DNA of 64,000 bases from Halobacterium sp. KA-4 (GCF_021028995.1 NZ_JAJJZG010000016.1:18874-82873); one strand, 5' to 3'; positions 34,837 to 44,552 are shown, counted from the first letter of the stretch. A program made the numbers and translations. The notes: generated by a model from the letters alone, not told the origin.

Positions 34837-34875
34837 CCATATGTTATCACCTCCATACATATGGTCCTATGGACC
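34837..34875. promoter_or_regulatory. Inverted repeats upstream of the dead toxin
   Basis: CCATATG (34837) and CATATGG (34858) are inverted with 14 bases between; the second overlaps GGTCC-tat-GGACC (34863-34875). Probable operator and promoter region of the second TumE/TumA-like pair. Confidence 0.5.
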
Positions 34876-35313
34876 AGATACAATAATTCGGGAGTTGGAA
34901 AGCTATCGGCTCGTGGAATATGTCGTGAGTGACGGCTTCCCCCGGCCGACTCACTTCGCGCGTCCGACCAGTCGGAAGCCCTCGCTCGTTGAGGTCGGGG
35001 GCTCCGCCTCAAAACTGCTGAATTGTGGGGTGGTGCTGGATCTGTTTGTATCCCTCGATGTGAGTGAGAGAGACTTGGTGAGTCAGTTCACCCACAATCG
35101 TCTCTCTCGATAGTATGAAACCGAATACAACTAGGCCCACAGCTGTGGCCGGTACCACTTCGACTGTCCGATGGTCGATGTGGGGTTCGGTCGCTGGTGT
35201 GGCACGGACAGCGGTATTGTCGCAAGCTATCCACCGCCTGCAGCCGGTGCACGAATCATCCGGGACGCACGGACACGGTGTTGGCCGACTCGCTTGCCAG
35301 GAGGCTGGTTGCG

Positions 35314-36021
35314 ATGAGTGATGATGGTTTCCGGGAGGCGGTTTATGCGGCGTGGGAGCGGGAGTGTCTGGTGTGTGGGCAGTGCCCCGAAGAGTGGGTT
35401 GAGAGTGAGACGCGAACGCAGACGACACTCTCCTTGCATCACATTAATGGCGACGACACTGACGATCGTGTTGCGAACGTCATCCCGCTGTGCCAGAAAT
35501 GCCACATCCACATCCACAAAGTCGACGAACCGCCCTACCGGCAATGGCACCGCCAACTCCCGGTTGAGCACCGCAACGCCTGGAACGCCCACTACAAGGA
35601 ATACTACGAAGGCCCACGCCTGAACAGCAAGCAAGCCGAGTGGTTCTTCGGCGACAACACCTCAAGAATCGAGAAATACCGACGCCACGAACGAACTATC
35701 CTTCGTCGAAAAGCCGGCCGCGAGGACGACTCGATACCAGCGACGCTCCACGATGGTCGTCGTAGCGAGTCGAACGCTGTGTCCAACGAGCCCGAAGTGG
35801 ACACTAATAGAGGAGAGCCGCGCCGCGGTGTGGACCCAGATCTCGATCCGGAAACCGTCAGCATCGAGTTCACGCCGGCTAACGCGGACCGTCGCCGGAT
35901 TCGGTTCGTCGAACGGGACGACGGCCCCGGCTGGTGGCAACACCACGAAACCTGGACCGGCCACCGCTGGCGACCCCTCGACCGCGACCCCGTCACCGAC
36001 GTCGACATCACGACTTACTAA
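35314..36021 (+). CDS. HNH endonuclease fused to the 'RRIRFV/GWW' module
   Basis: 235 residues from ATG 35314. HNH core: 'CLVCGQCPEEW', 'LSLHHINGDDTDDRV', 'VIPLCQKCHIHIHK', then 'PYRQWHRQLPVEHRNAWNA' (1-150). A low-complexity linker (150-185) leads to the C-terminal module 'VSIEFTPANADRRRIRFVE', 'GWWQHHETWTGHRWRPLD'. The paralogue at 16551 lacks the module, which is instead a separate gene (17380). The linker and module DNA is almost identical to the fragment at 28672. Catalytic His and zinc Cys are all present. Role could be restriction, homing or DNA repair; nothing in the context decides it. Confidence 0.85.
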   Translation: MSDDGFREAVYAAWERECLVCGQCPEEWVESETRTQTTLSLHHINGDDTDDRVANVIPLCQKCHIHIHKVDEPPYRQWHRQLPVEHRNAWNAHYKEYYEGPRLNSKQAEWFFGDNTSRIEKYRRHERTILRRKAGREDDSIPATLHDGRRSESNAVSNEPEVDTNRGEPRRGVDPDLDPETVSIEFTPANADRRRIRFVERDDGPGWWQHHETWTGHRWRPLDRDPVTDVDITTY

Positions 36022-36100
36022 AACGTAGCAGTAGTTCCTAATGCGGATTTATTATTTATTCCTCTATTGAAAATAAGTCGGTCCAGCGGTGGGTTTAACA

Positions 36101-36121
36101 ATACACACTCTATACACACTC
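36101..36121 (+). promoter_or_regulatory. Tandem 10-base repeat before the MazF-type module
   Basis: ATACACACTC occurs twice, one base apart, ending three bases before the antitoxin ATG at 36124. It could be the operator of the RHH antitoxin on a leaderless transcript. Confidence 0.5.
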
Positions 36122-36123
36122 AT

Positions 36124-36360
36124 ATGGACCGCAAAAACGTCACCATCCGAGAAGATCAAAAGGAGTGGGTTAACGAGCAAGATATCAACCTATCGCAACT
36201 CGTCCAAGACGCAATCGATGAAGCGATGAGTCCGACGGAGGACGAACTCGCAGCGGCATATCAAGCAAACGCCGACCACGCAGCGGAAACGAATGAGGAG
36301 TGGGCAGCGGTCAGCACGGAAGCAACCCAGCATCTCGGTGAGCCTCCACGAGACGAATGA
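36124..36360 (+). CDS. RHH antitoxin of a MazF/PemK module
   Basis: 78 residues from ATG 36124. RHH core 'MDRKNVTIREDQKEWVNEQ' and 'LSQLVQDAIDEAM'. The C-terminal tail 'HAAETNEEWAAVSTEATQHL' then 'GEPPRDE' should bind the toxin; a closely similar tail ends the AbrB-type antitoxin at 44035. Stop overlaps the toxin start as ATGA. Confidence 0.88.
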   Translation: MDRKNVTIREDQKEWVNEQDINLSQLVQDAIDEAMSPTEDELAAAYQANADHAAETNEEWAAVSTEATQHLGEPPRDE

Positions 36361-36713
36361 ATATTCAGCGCGGAGATATCGTCCAAGTCGATCTCGGAGG
36401 CAAACACGATGACGACACCCGCGGCAGTGAAATATACAAACCACGCCGTTCGGTGGTGATTCAAAACGATATGGGCAACCAGAATGCCCCGACGACGATT
36501 ATCGCCCCGATCTCTGACGGGTACACAGGATACCCGTTCCACGTGAATCTACCCGGATCGATGCCCGAACTCAAGAAAGACTCCCACATCCAACTTGACC
36601 AGATTCGCACCGTTGATATCGGTGCACGAATCACGAAAAAGTACGGGAGCCTCTCTCAGTCACAAATGGAAGCTGTTGATGAAGCAATTCGCATCTCTCT
36701 CGGATTGCGATAG
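36357..36713 (+). CDS. MazF/PemK-family toxin
   Basis: 118 residues. Typical N-terminus 'MNIQRGDIVQVDLGGKHDD' then 'GSEIYKPRRSVVIQND'; core 'APTTIIAPISDGYTGYPFHV', 'DSHIQLDQIRTVDIGARI', 'KKYGSLSQSQMEAVDEAI'. Family: sequence-specific endoribonucleases. All core segments present and length normal, so probably active. Coupled to the RHH antitoxin by ATGA. Confidence 0.92.
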   Translation: MNIQRGDIVQVDLGGKHDDDTRGSEIYKPRRSVVIQNDMGNQNAPTTIIAPISDGYTGYPFHVNLPGSMPELKKDSHIQLDQIRTVDIGARITKKYGSLSQSQMEAVDEAIRISLGLR

Positions 36714-36795
36714 GAGATCCGCCGCACATATTTTCATGAGTATACTGAGTAAGTGTAGTAAACCTCTCTCCAGTACACTACCGGCTGCAGGGGTT

Positions 36796-36987
36796 ACGGC
36801 GCGGCAGTGGCCGTGTCGCCGGCCTCTGGATCGAACGGGAGGGTGATAACGAGTTCGTCGAACCAGACGACCGGGCGCTTGCTCTGGCCGTCTTCCTCGA
36901 AGAAGATGATGCCCAGTTGAGCGAGGCGACTGAGTTCTTCGTGGACATTCTTCACGTCTCGGTCGCCCACCCGTGCGGTCTCGTTGA
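36796..36987 (-). pseudogene. C-terminal half of a third HVO_A0114/TumA-like antitoxin
   Basis: Reads 'ELNINETARVGDRDVKNVHE', 'LAQLGIIFFEEDGQSKRPVV', 'WFDELVITLPFD' to TAA at 36796. The N-terminal half is replaced at about 36990 by the origin-like repeat. Confidence 0.75.
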
Positions 36988-36989
36988 TA

Positions 36990-37230
36990 TTCAGTTCTTA
37001 ACCAACACCAGTAAGGAATTGGTGGATGCTGTTGGTTAACGACGAAAGGGCAGTTCTCAATTCGTCGCTGCTGTTCTTCTCCCCCACCCCACTGTGTCGA
37101 GTGTTCTGCGGGTGGCTCTGTTGTTGGTTCTGTTCGTGCCTCGATTGCTTGTCGGTTCTCCCACCCCACTGTGTCGAATGTTCCTTGACAACCAGCTCTG
37201 CGTCTATTCAATCAGAACTCCGTCATTTAC
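36990..37230. repeat. Origin-like repeat unit, copy 1
   Basis: About 240 bases homologous to 45402-45646. Inverted repeat TTAACCAACA...TGTTGGTTAA (36998-37007 and 37030-37039, 22 bases between), then two copies of CACCCCACTGTGTCGA, each followed by RTGTTC (37084-37106 and 37162-37183). On the minus strand each reads as a box ending in a G-string, like haloarchaeal origin recognition boxes. The other copy stands upstream of a broken orc1/cdc6. Confidence 0.6.
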
Positions 37231-37516
37231 CAGCGAGAAAGCCGAAACCTCGGGCAACGTTTCTACCCCGTTCTGGTCTTTGAAAACGATAGCCAGTGCT
37301 GGGAGTGAAACCGGTCGGACTGACTCCGGAAACGGGTAGCTGACCGGCGCGCGCTCCCAGCATGCTTTGACGGGCAGCGGGATTCGACGCGTGACCAACA
37401 CCCCAGCGTGAGTGCGCACTCGGCGAACGCGAGCCCACCCGGGTCACCCACCCTGAGGCCGACGACGTGTGCACGCTGCCGCGCCAGCTTGACCGTGACG
37501 GATGACGCTGTCGCGG
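37231..37516. other. Gap without recognisable gene
   Basis: No coding signal, repeat or hairpin that I can support between the origin-like unit and the gene ending at 37517. Confidence 0.4.
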
Positions 37517-38041
37517 TTAGAACCGGACAGTGGCGGGCTCGTCCGGCCTGTAGTCGTCGGGCCCGCCGCCGCCTCGCTCGCCGAGGAAGACGATTGCGTC
37601 GAGGTTGCCGCGCGTGAACCGCGCCTCGTACGACCAGTAGAACCCGTCCTCGATATCGTCGCTGCTACCGTGGAACTCGAAGCTTCCGTGCATGTTGTGG
37701 TTGAGCCAGAGTTCCTTGTCGACGGTCGACTCGTCCGGCCCGGCGACGCCAATTCCGCGCTGGAGCAGTTCCTGAGGCTGCGCGTCCTCGCAGAACGAGG
37801 CGTACTCGTCCCACGAGTCGAAGCCGTGTTCGGCGGCCTCGGCGTGTTTCTCCTCGGGGGTTTTTTCGCGGTATTCGCGTTCCCGCCGCAGCAAGCGGCC
37901 GCCCGTGGTGAGCTTGTACGCTTGCATGGCTGGCCGACCGATCTCTTTCGTCTGCCACTCGATCTCGGACGGGTTCCGTTCGCGTGGGAACTTCGGCAAC
38001 TCGACGCCGTCCTCGACGAGCAGTTCGTCGAACACCCCCAT
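37517..38041 (-). CDS. Conserved haloarchaeal protein of unknown function
   Basis: 174 residues from ATG 38041; an in-frame upstream start at 38086 is less likely. Visible: 'MGVFDELLVEDGVELPKFP', 'EIEWQTKEIGRPAMQAYKLT', an acidic helical middle, and a C-terminal part with conserved 'LWLNHNMHGSFEFHG' and 'WSYEARFTRGNLDAIVFLG'. The pattern of an N-terminal 'fDeL' motif and a C-terminal 'YEARFT.G.L' resembles small haloviral or proviral proteins that I cannot name. No catalytic motif. Isolated between the origin-like repeat and a tnpB element. Confidence 0.7.
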   Translation of the reverse strand: MGVFDELLVEDGVELPKFPRERNPSEIEWQTKEIGRPAMQAYKLTTGGRLLRREREYREKTPEEKHAEAAEHGFDSWDEYASFCEDAQPQELLQRGIGVAGPDESTVDKELWLNHNMHGSFEFHGSSDDIEDGFYWSYEARFTRGNLDAIVFLGERGGGGPDDYRPDEPATVRF

Positions 38042-38194
38042 CGGTACCAGCTCTTGGAACCGTGATGGCAAAAACGTCCACCCCATTCGTCAATGCTTGT
38101 TACTGGCTCGGCGAAATAGTTGGGAATGTGAGAGATACCCGTCGAGGATTGCCGACGAGAACAGTTGCTGGTGGTTAATTCACAGGCGGTACGA

Positions 38195-38236
38195 GGCGGA
38201 TGCCCCGACCCTTGAGGTCGGGGAGGAAGCCGACAT
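38195..38236 (+). mobile_element. Left end of the tnpB element at 38.3 kb
   Basis: Hairpin CCCCGACC-cttga-GGTCGGGG (38203-38223), then GGAAGCCGACATTC. The loop CTTGA is the same as in the right-end hairpin. Confidence 0.75.
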
Positions 38237-38327
38237 TCGATGAAACTCACCACGCTCGATAGCAGGGCCGACTCCCCACCCTACACCTAAACTTTTATTA
38301 AGCAACAGGCGTACATGTGAACCACGG

Positions 38328-39596
38328 ATGGACGACGCGCCACGACGCACCGTGCCCATCAAACTCGATGTGCCCGAAGAGCGTCGTGGCGACCTCCATC
38401 AAACCAAAACCCAATTCCTGCACTGCGCCAACCGAACGAGTGAGTGGGCATGGCGCTACGATGACTACTGTGTCACCAGCAAGAGCAAAGCCGAAAACGC
38501 CCTATACGACGAGTTGCGCGAAGAAACCGACCTCACCGCCAACCTCGTCCAGAAAGGCATCCGACGCGCCATCGAAGCCGTCGATGCAGGCGTTGAGAAA
38601 CTCAAGGACGGCGAGAAGACGAGTCAACCCGATTTCGACTCGTGGAGCGTCGTCTACGACAAACGCTCCGCGTCGTTCAACGATGACCACGCCACGCTCT
38701 CCACGCCGAACGGCAGAGTCACCGCGGAATACGTCCTTCCACCAAAAGAAGAGCGAGAGGAAACACCGTTCGGAAGGTACTACGAGAGCGACGACTGGAA
38801 TGCCTCCAGCGCCACGCTCCAGTACGACGAGCAGGATGACACGTTCTCCCTGCACATCACGCTGAAGAACCCCGACTACACGGTTGACGCAAGCGGACGC
38901 CAAAAAGCTGGTCACGATGATGATGGTGCCGAGAACGGAGTGGTTCTCGGTGTTGACCTGAACGTGACTGGCGCGTTCGCCGTCACCTCAACGGGCGAGT
39001 TCATCGGCAGTGCAGACTACCTCACCCACAAGCGCAACCAATACGAACAACGCCGCGCCAAACTGCAACAGGCTGGCACTCGTTCCGCGCACCTCACGAT
39101 GCAGTCCATCGGCAGCCGCTTCTCGGATTGGTCGCTGGACTGGTTGCACAACAGAGCGAACGACCTCATCGCGGAAGCCCAAGACGCGGATGTAGACGGC
39201 ATTATTTTCGAGAACCTTGACCATATCCGCGAGAACATCGCTAATGGGTCGAAGTTCCAGCAGTGGGCGTATGCGAAGTTCGTGGAACTCGTGGAGTACA
39301 AGGTCGAATCCACCGAGTTGTTCGTGGACACGGTGAATCCTGCGTACACGAGTCAGCGGTGTTCGCACTGTGGGTTTACCCACGAGGATAATCGTGACGA
39401 CAAGGCGTTCGAGTGCCAATCATGTGGGTATGAGGTGAACGCGGATTACAACGCGGCGAAGAACATCGCCGTCCGATACTGCGGGTATATCCATCGCGGG
39501 CAGACGTCTCGCGGTGGATGGGCCACCAGTCAACTGGCCCTCAAGTCAGGGACGTTGAACGTGAACGGCGAGTACACGCCTGCCCAATTGGGTTAG
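38328..39596 (+). CDS. tnpB: TnpB RNA-guided nuclease
   Basis: 422 residues. RuvC-I 'VLGVDLNVTGAFAV' with D210, RuvC-II 'IIFENLDHIRENI' with E295, zinc finger C345/C348/C363/C366 and RuvC-III '[11 protein letters not shown]' with D373. The loop after RuvC-I has N where many have G ('DLNV'), still compatible with activity. Belongs to the 38-43 kb sub-family with 'FTHEDNR' between the cysteine pairs. C-terminus 'TSQLALKSGTLNVNGEY'. No TnpA nearby. Confidence 0.95.
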   Translation: MDDAPRRTVPIKLDVPEERRGDLHQTKTQFLHCANRTSEWAWRYDDYCVTSKSKAENALYDELREETDLTANLVQKGIRRAIEAVDAGVEKLKDGEKTSQPDFDSWSVVYDKRSASFNDDHATLSTPNGRVTAEYVLPPKEEREETPFGRYYESDDWNASSATLQYDEQDDTFSLHITLKNPDYTVDASGRQKAGHDDDGAENGVVLGVDLNVTGAFAVTSTGEFIGSADYLTHKRNQYEQRRAKLQQAGTRSAHLTMQSIGSRFSDWSLDWLHNRANDLIAEAQDADVDGIIFENLDHIRENIANGSKFQQWAYAKFVELVEYKVESTELFVDTVNPAYTSQRCSHCGFTHEDNRDDKAFECQSCGYEVNADYNAAKNIAVRYCGYIHRGQTSRGGWATSQLALKSGTLNVNGEYTPAQLG

Positions 39597-39645
39597 AACG
39601 GGAGTCCACTGACAAGCCTCGGGGCTTGACCCCGAGGCGGTTGAC
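39597..39645 (+). ncRNA. Right end / putative guide-RNA scaffold of the 38.3 kb tnpB
   Basis: 'GAGTCCACTGACAAG' then hairpin CCTCGGGG-cttga-CCCCGAGG (39617-39637) and CGGTTGAC. A second small hairpin TCCGCC-tgaa-GGCGGA follows at 39662-39677. Confidence 0.65.
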
Positions 39646-39737
39646 TAGGTTAACATCCTCTTCCGCCTGAAGGCGGAGCAATCTCGAAATTGGGATATTC
39701 CGCTCCGGCGTTGAGAACGGTGCTATTCGACGACGAG

Positions 39738-40226
39738 CTAGCGGTCTATGTTACGATCACCGGCGTCGAGTTCGGGCTCGTCAAAGTCAAGTGCGTTCGC
39801 GACACCGTCCGGAAGCTCCGGGCGGGGTGCCGATTCGTGGCGCTCGATTTTCTCGGTTTTCCGCGTGTTTTCGTAGAAGGCGCGTGTGACCGGAAGCCCA
39901 CGGAGATACTTGTAGTCGTGGAGGACCTCGACGCCTCGCTTGGTGAAGCCGTAGAACTGAGCGGGGAGATCACGTGTGCGCTCACTCGGTTCGTACGTGT
40001 AGCGTGCGAGGAGCCCGGCGTCGATCAGTGTCTCCAGCTGGTCTTTGATGGCCGCTTGGCTCTTCCCGGTCATATACTCGAGTTCGGCGAGCGACATCAG
40101 ATGGGCGGGGTGGCCCAGTAGCTCCTGGATGATGAGATGGCGCGTATCCTGGGATAGCAACTTGAACAGCCGCTGCTGTTCCGCAAACGGCCCCGCATCG
40201 GCCGCGCTAGTGTCGGTCTCGCTCAT
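39738..40226 (-). CDS. ArsR-type winged-helix regulator
   Basis: 162 residues. DNA-binding domain about 20-95: 'LFKLLSQDTRHLIIQELLGH', 'SLAELEYMTGKSQAAIKDQL', 'LIDAGLLARYTYEPSE', wing 'AQFYGFTKRGVEVLHDY'. A C-terminal acidic tail follows. Divergent from the gene at 40342 with a perfect palindrome between them (40274-40285), so it likely controls both. No metal-binding cysteines. Confidence 0.85.
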   Translation of the reverse strand: MSETDTSAADAGPFAEQQRLFKLLSQDTRHLIIQELLGHPAHLMSLAELEYMTGKSQAAIKDQLETLIDAGLLARYTYEPSERTRDLPAQFYGFTKRGVEVLHDYKYLRGLPVTRAFYENTRKTEKIERHESAPRPELPDGVANALDFDEPELDAGDRNIDR

Positions 40227-40273
40227 ACGTGGGGTTACGTGGGACGATGCTATAACAGTTAGGGTAGTCCAAG

Positions 40274-40285
40274 TTGGTTAACCAA
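40274..40285. promoter_or_regulatory. Palindrome in the divergent promoter region
   Basis: TTGGTTAACCAA, perfect 12-base palindrome between two divergent genes. Candidate operator for the winged-helix protein at 39738. The GTTGGTTAA half-site also flanks the origin-like repeats. Confidence 0.6.
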
Positions 40286-40341
40286 GAAAATACCAAAGTG
40301 GTTCAGAAGGGATAAGGTGTTGTAGTTTGAATCGGCAGCTA

Positions 40342-41142
40342 ATGACCGATCCAAGCCCGCCGCCGGATGCTGCAGACATTATGACAGTCGTGCACGAGGC
40401 TGTCGGAGGCATCGAACTTGAACCAGCAGAGAAACGGGAGATCTGGCGATTCACACAGCGCGAATTACCGTATCTCTGGAGTCAGCGGACGTCGTATTTC
40501 ATCCTCGGGAGCTATCGCGACCCCTATCTCCGCCGGCTTCGCGCCGTCCAGAACGAACTCACGAAGCAACTCGGCGCCTATCCGTTCATCATGGGTGACC
40601 TCCTCGAGCTCCCGACTGACCGCCTCAATACGTTCGATATCATGTTTTCGTTGCTCGCGACGTACAGCGACTACATCGTCGGTGTCTTCGAGAAGGAGAG
40701 CGGCGGGGAGGCCTCTGAATTGGGGGAGATCGATGACCCGCCGTATTTCGACAAGTCGTACGTGTTCCCGCGTGATTACGCGTGGGTGACTGACGAGAAC
40801 CTTGCCTCGAAACAACACGTCATTCAGGCCGCCCTCGAGATTGCATTCGCGGACGAGTTATCGACGGATGAAATCCAATCAAAGGTCGAGTCCCTCGTTG
40901 ATCGTGCCCAAGAGAGCGGTCTCGACATCGACGAACAGGAGGTTTGGAAGGTGATCGACGACCGGGCAGATGAGGACGAAAAGCCGGCAACGTACAGTTG
41001 GGTCCATCTCAACAAGTTCCGCAAATTCGAACTCCACGATCGATGCGTCCCGTGGACGACAGAGAACGAACTTCGAACTCTGGTTGACGAACTCCCGTCC
41101 CCGACACCACGCCCAGAGTGGGAAGCACGCGGTGATAGCTGA
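40342..41142 (+). CDS. Conserved haloarchaeal protein, possibly a TIR-like or nucleotide-binding domain
   Basis: 266 residues from ATG 40342; a TTG five codons earlier is possible. The central part alternates strands and helices: 'SYFILGSYRDPYLRRLRAVQ', 'AYPFIMGDLLELP', 'DIMFSLLATYSDYIVGVFEK' then 'ESGGEASELGEI'. A start strand ending in G-S-Y, and a glutamate in 'EKESGG', resemble TIR-like or deoxyribosyltransferase-like effector folds; this is inference from pattern only. The C-terminal 100 residues are helical and acidic. Divergent from an ArsR-type regulator with a shared palindrome, the arrangement of an inducible or guarded effector. Confidence 0.6.
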   Translation: MTDPSPPPDAADIMTVVHEAVGGIELEPAEKREIWRFTQRELPYLWSQRTSYFILGSYRDPYLRRLRAVQNELTKQLGAYPFIMGDLLELPTDRLNTFDIMFSLLATYSDYIVGVFEKESGGEASELGEIDDPPYFDKSYVFPRDYAWVTDENLASKQHVIQAALEIAFADELSTDEIQSKVESLVDRAQESGLDIDEQEVWKVIDDRADEDEKPATYSWVHLNKFRKFELHDRCVPWTTENELRTLVDELPSPTPRPEWEARGDS

Positions 41143-41162
41143 CCGTTCAAACTAGGTAGCGA

Positions 41163-41206
41163 GGCGGATTCCCCGCCCCACCGTGGGCGGGGATGAAGCC
41201 GACACC
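41163..41206 (+). mobile_element. Left end of the tnpB element at 41.2 kb
   Basis: GCGGATT then hairpin CCCCGCCC-caccgt-GGGCGGGG (41171-41192), then GATGAAGCCGACACC. Nearly identical to the left end of the miniature element at 29430. Confidence 0.75.
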
Positions 41207-41257
41207 CGCTGCCACAAACCACCAACTACTAACTACCATAATCTTCTATTGAAAGAC

Positions 41258-42475
41258 GTGGCGGACGACTACCTGAGACGCACCGCAATCACCCGCCCCA
41301 TCCTCACCGACGAGCAACAGCAACTACTCGACACCACCATCAACGAGTGGCAAACTGCCTGCAACATCAGCAGCCAGATCGGATGGGAACACGGTGAAAC
41401 GCGGAAGACCTACCTCCAAGACCTCGCCTACGACACAGTGTTGGAGGAAACACGTCTCGGGAGTCAACACGCAATCCTCGCCGCCCACCAAGCCGCAGCC
41501 GCGCTCTCCGGCGTCGACGAACTCGAAGACTTAGACGAGGAGTACAAGACCTCGCGTCCGGAGTTCACCGCCGAGACGGTGAAATACGACACGCGGACGA
41601 TGACGCTGTTCGACGACGAGACAGTCTCACTCGCAACGGTCGATGACCGGATTCGGTGCGATCTCGCGTTGCCGGATGAGGAAGACGGCTACCAATACCA
41701 GTACCTCGAAGACGAGGACTGGGAGGTCACCGAATCCACGCTTTCTCGGCGTGCTGGCGACTACTACCTCCACCTTGGCTTTCGCAAACCGAAGCCCGAG
41801 AAACAGGTCGAACAACAGGGCGACGACGAGGACAGGACAGTTCTCGGCGTCGACCTCGGCATCGTCAACATCGCTACCACCAGTACAGCATACTTCGCGT
41901 CCGGTCGGGAACTCAGGCACCGGCATCGGGAGTTCGAGCGGATACGTGGCAACCTTCAGCAGACTGATACACAATCCGCTCATCGGACGATTCAGCAGAT
42001 GAGCGGCAGGGAATCGCGGTACGTTCGAAATGTCCTCCACCGCGTGGCCAACGACATCATCGAAGAAGCACTCACTCACGACTGCGAGTACATCGCCTTT
42101 GAGAATCTGCGCCATATTCGAGAGCGTGCGCCGCCAGTCAAAGAGTTCCACCAGTGGGCGCACCGCCAGATCGTTGATCTCGTGGAGTACAAGGCTGACG
42201 CGGAAGGCATCTGTGTAGAGTTCGTTAATCCGGAGAACACGAGTCGACGGTGTCCGGAGTGTGGCCACACGAGCGAAGGCAATCGCGTCAAGCAGGCGGA
42301 GTTTGAGTGTGAGCAGTGTAGTGCAACGGCAAATGCGGACTATATTGGAGCGAAAAACGTTGGATGGCGGTACGTCCGTCGTGGCCTCCAGTCGTCGCGG
42401 CGGACGGGCGACAGTCAACTCGCCCTGAAGTCAGGAATGGTGACGCCGAAGCGGGGATTCGTCCCGTCCCCCTAA
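41258..42475 (+). CDS. tnpB: TnpB RNA-guided nuclease
   Basis: 405 residues from GTG 41258; the frame is open back to 41183, but that part lies in the left end. RuvC-I 'VLGVDLGIVNIAT' (D199), RuvC-II 'IAFENLRHIRE' (E282), four-cysteine zinc finger 'CPECGHTSEGN...CEQC' and RuvC-III 'ANADYIGAKNV' (D361), numbering from the GTG. Ile replaces the usual Asn after the Asp-Tyr in RuvC-III, a mild deviation. C-terminus 'DSQLALKSGMVTPKRG'. Its ends match those of the miniature element at 29430, so this protein may be relevant to that element. Confidence 0.92.
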   Translation: MADDYLRRTAITRPILTDEQQQLLDTTINEWQTACNISSQIGWEHGETRKTYLQDLAYDTVLEETRLGSQHAILAAHQAAAALSGVDELEDLDEEYKTSRPEFTAETVKYDTRTMTLFDDETVSLATVDDRIRCDLALPDEEDGYQYQYLEDEDWEVTESTLSRRAGDYYLHLGFRKPKPEKQVEQQGDDEDRTVLGVDLGIVNIATTSTAYFASGRELRHRHREFERIRGNLQQTDTQSAHRTIQQMSGRESRYVRNVLHRVANDIIEEALTHDCEYIAFENLRHIRERAPPVKEFHQWAHRQIVDLVEYKADAEGICVEFVNPENTSRRCPECGHTSEGNRVKQAEFECEQCSATANADYIGAKNVGWRYVRRGLQSSRRTGDSQLALKSGMVTPKRGFVPSP

Positions 42476-42489
42476 CCGGGGGTAGAGGC

Positions 42490-42535
42490 CGAGTTCACTG
42501 ACAAGCCCCGCGCCACCGTGCACGGGGCAGTTGAC
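42490..42535 (+). ncRNA. Right end / putative guide-RNA scaffold of the 41.2 kb tnpB
   Basis: 'GAGTTCACTGACAAG' then GCCCCG-cgCCACCGTGca-CGGGGC and AGTTGAC. The apical CACCGTG is the same as in the left end. Confidence 0.65.
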
Positions 42536-42649
42536 ACCGCTCGAAGCATATGCGCTCGGTCCCGGCCGTGTTTTTTCTGCGCCCGCGGAGCGGTGGAGGC
42601 GCACTCGCGCCTTCACCGAATCAATACCTGGGAGTCATAGCGGTAACAG

Positions 42650-42686
42650 CGCGGAAACCCATCCGTTTACGGGTGGGAGGAAGCGC
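42650..42686 (+). mobile_element. Left end of the tnpB element at 42.8 kb
   Basis: Hairpin CCCATCCG-ttta-CGGGTGGG (42658-42677) followed by AGGAAGCGCG. Confidence 0.7.
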
Positions 42687-42767
42687 GTTCGCTCCGTGCA
42701 ACAACCCACCGACAATGGCAGGGTCGACTCCCTAATGCTTTTCAACCATCAAACACCCATATGAAGT

Positions 42768-43982
<1,215 letters not shown>

Positions 43983-43997
<15 letters not shown>

Positions 43998-44031
43998 AAG
44001 CCCACGGCTTTAGCCGTGGGTTCGCTTACTC
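43983..44031 (+). ncRNA. Right end / putative guide-RNA scaffold of the 42.8 kb tnpB
   Basis: 'GGGAGTCCACGCTGAAAG' then hairpin CCCACGGC-ttta-GCCGTGGG (44001-44020). Loop TTTA as in the left end. Confidence 0.65.
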
Positions 44032-44034
44032 GCT

Positions 44035-44295
44035 CTAGTCGGGTGTATCGCCAAGATGCTCGGTTGCTTCTGACGACGTTCCGTCCATTTCCTCGGCCAG
44101 CTGGCGGGATCGATTGGCGTGCTTCTGGTATCCTTCCGCTAGCCGTTCCTTGTCTGTCGGCGGCTTGATGAGGATCTCGTTGTTCGCTTCCATGAACTCG
44201 ATTTCGTCGCCGCCCTCGATGCCGCGCCGGTCGCGGAGGTCTTTGGGGATGGTGACCTGCCCACGGTCGCCAACTTTGCGTTTGAACTCGGGCAT
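44035..44295 (-). CDS. Orphan AbrB/SpoVT-type antitoxin
   Basis: 86 residues from ATG 44295. Swapped-hairpin core 'FKRKVGDRGQVTIPKDLRDR' and 'GIEGGDEIEFMEANNEILIK'. The C-terminal part ends 'EEMDGTSSEATEHLGDTPD', matching the toxin-binding tail of the MazF-linked RHH antitoxin at 36124. No toxin gene follows; the right end of the tnpB element begins four bases after the stop. Probably an antitoxin orphaned by that insertion. Confidence 0.85.
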   Translation of the reverse strand: MPEFKRKVGDRGQVTIPKDLRDRRGIEGGDEIEFMEANNEILIKPPTDKERLAEGYQKHANRSRQLAEEMDGTSSEATEHLGDTPD

Positions 44296-44451
44296 ACGAG
44301 TCCATACATTTTTCATACTCTTGGAGGTGGTGGTAGCTATCCGATATCTGATGTGTGGGATAAACCGGCATAGAGTAGGCTCAACTGGTGCCTATGTTGG
44401 TACTGTGGCCGTGACGAAGTGCAATTGACGTCCACTTTACTACATCAAACA

Positions 44452-44541
44452 GAGCCAGACACCGCTGTGTCTGCAAAGCGCGTCAACGAAACAGGAAGCC
44501 CCGCCCGCAAAGAGCGAATCCCGTCAGCGGCGAGCGAGTAG
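44452..44541 (+). pseudogene. C-terminal tail of a lost tnpB, with right end
   Basis: Thirty codons reading 'AVSAKRVNETGSPARKERIP' to TAG at 44541, matching the tails of the TnpB proteins at 15272 and 32844. The overlapping right-end hairpin (44496-44556) AGCCCCGCCC...GGGCGGGG ends with GGTTCAC. The remainder of the gene is absent. Confidence 0.8.
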
Positions 44542-44552
44542 GGCGGGGTGGT

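Noticed and set aside
37502..38065. 187-codon plus-strand frame opposite the gene at 37517-38041
   Set aside because: The minus-strand protein has acidic composition and conserved-looking motifs; the plus-strand frame is its antisense shadow.
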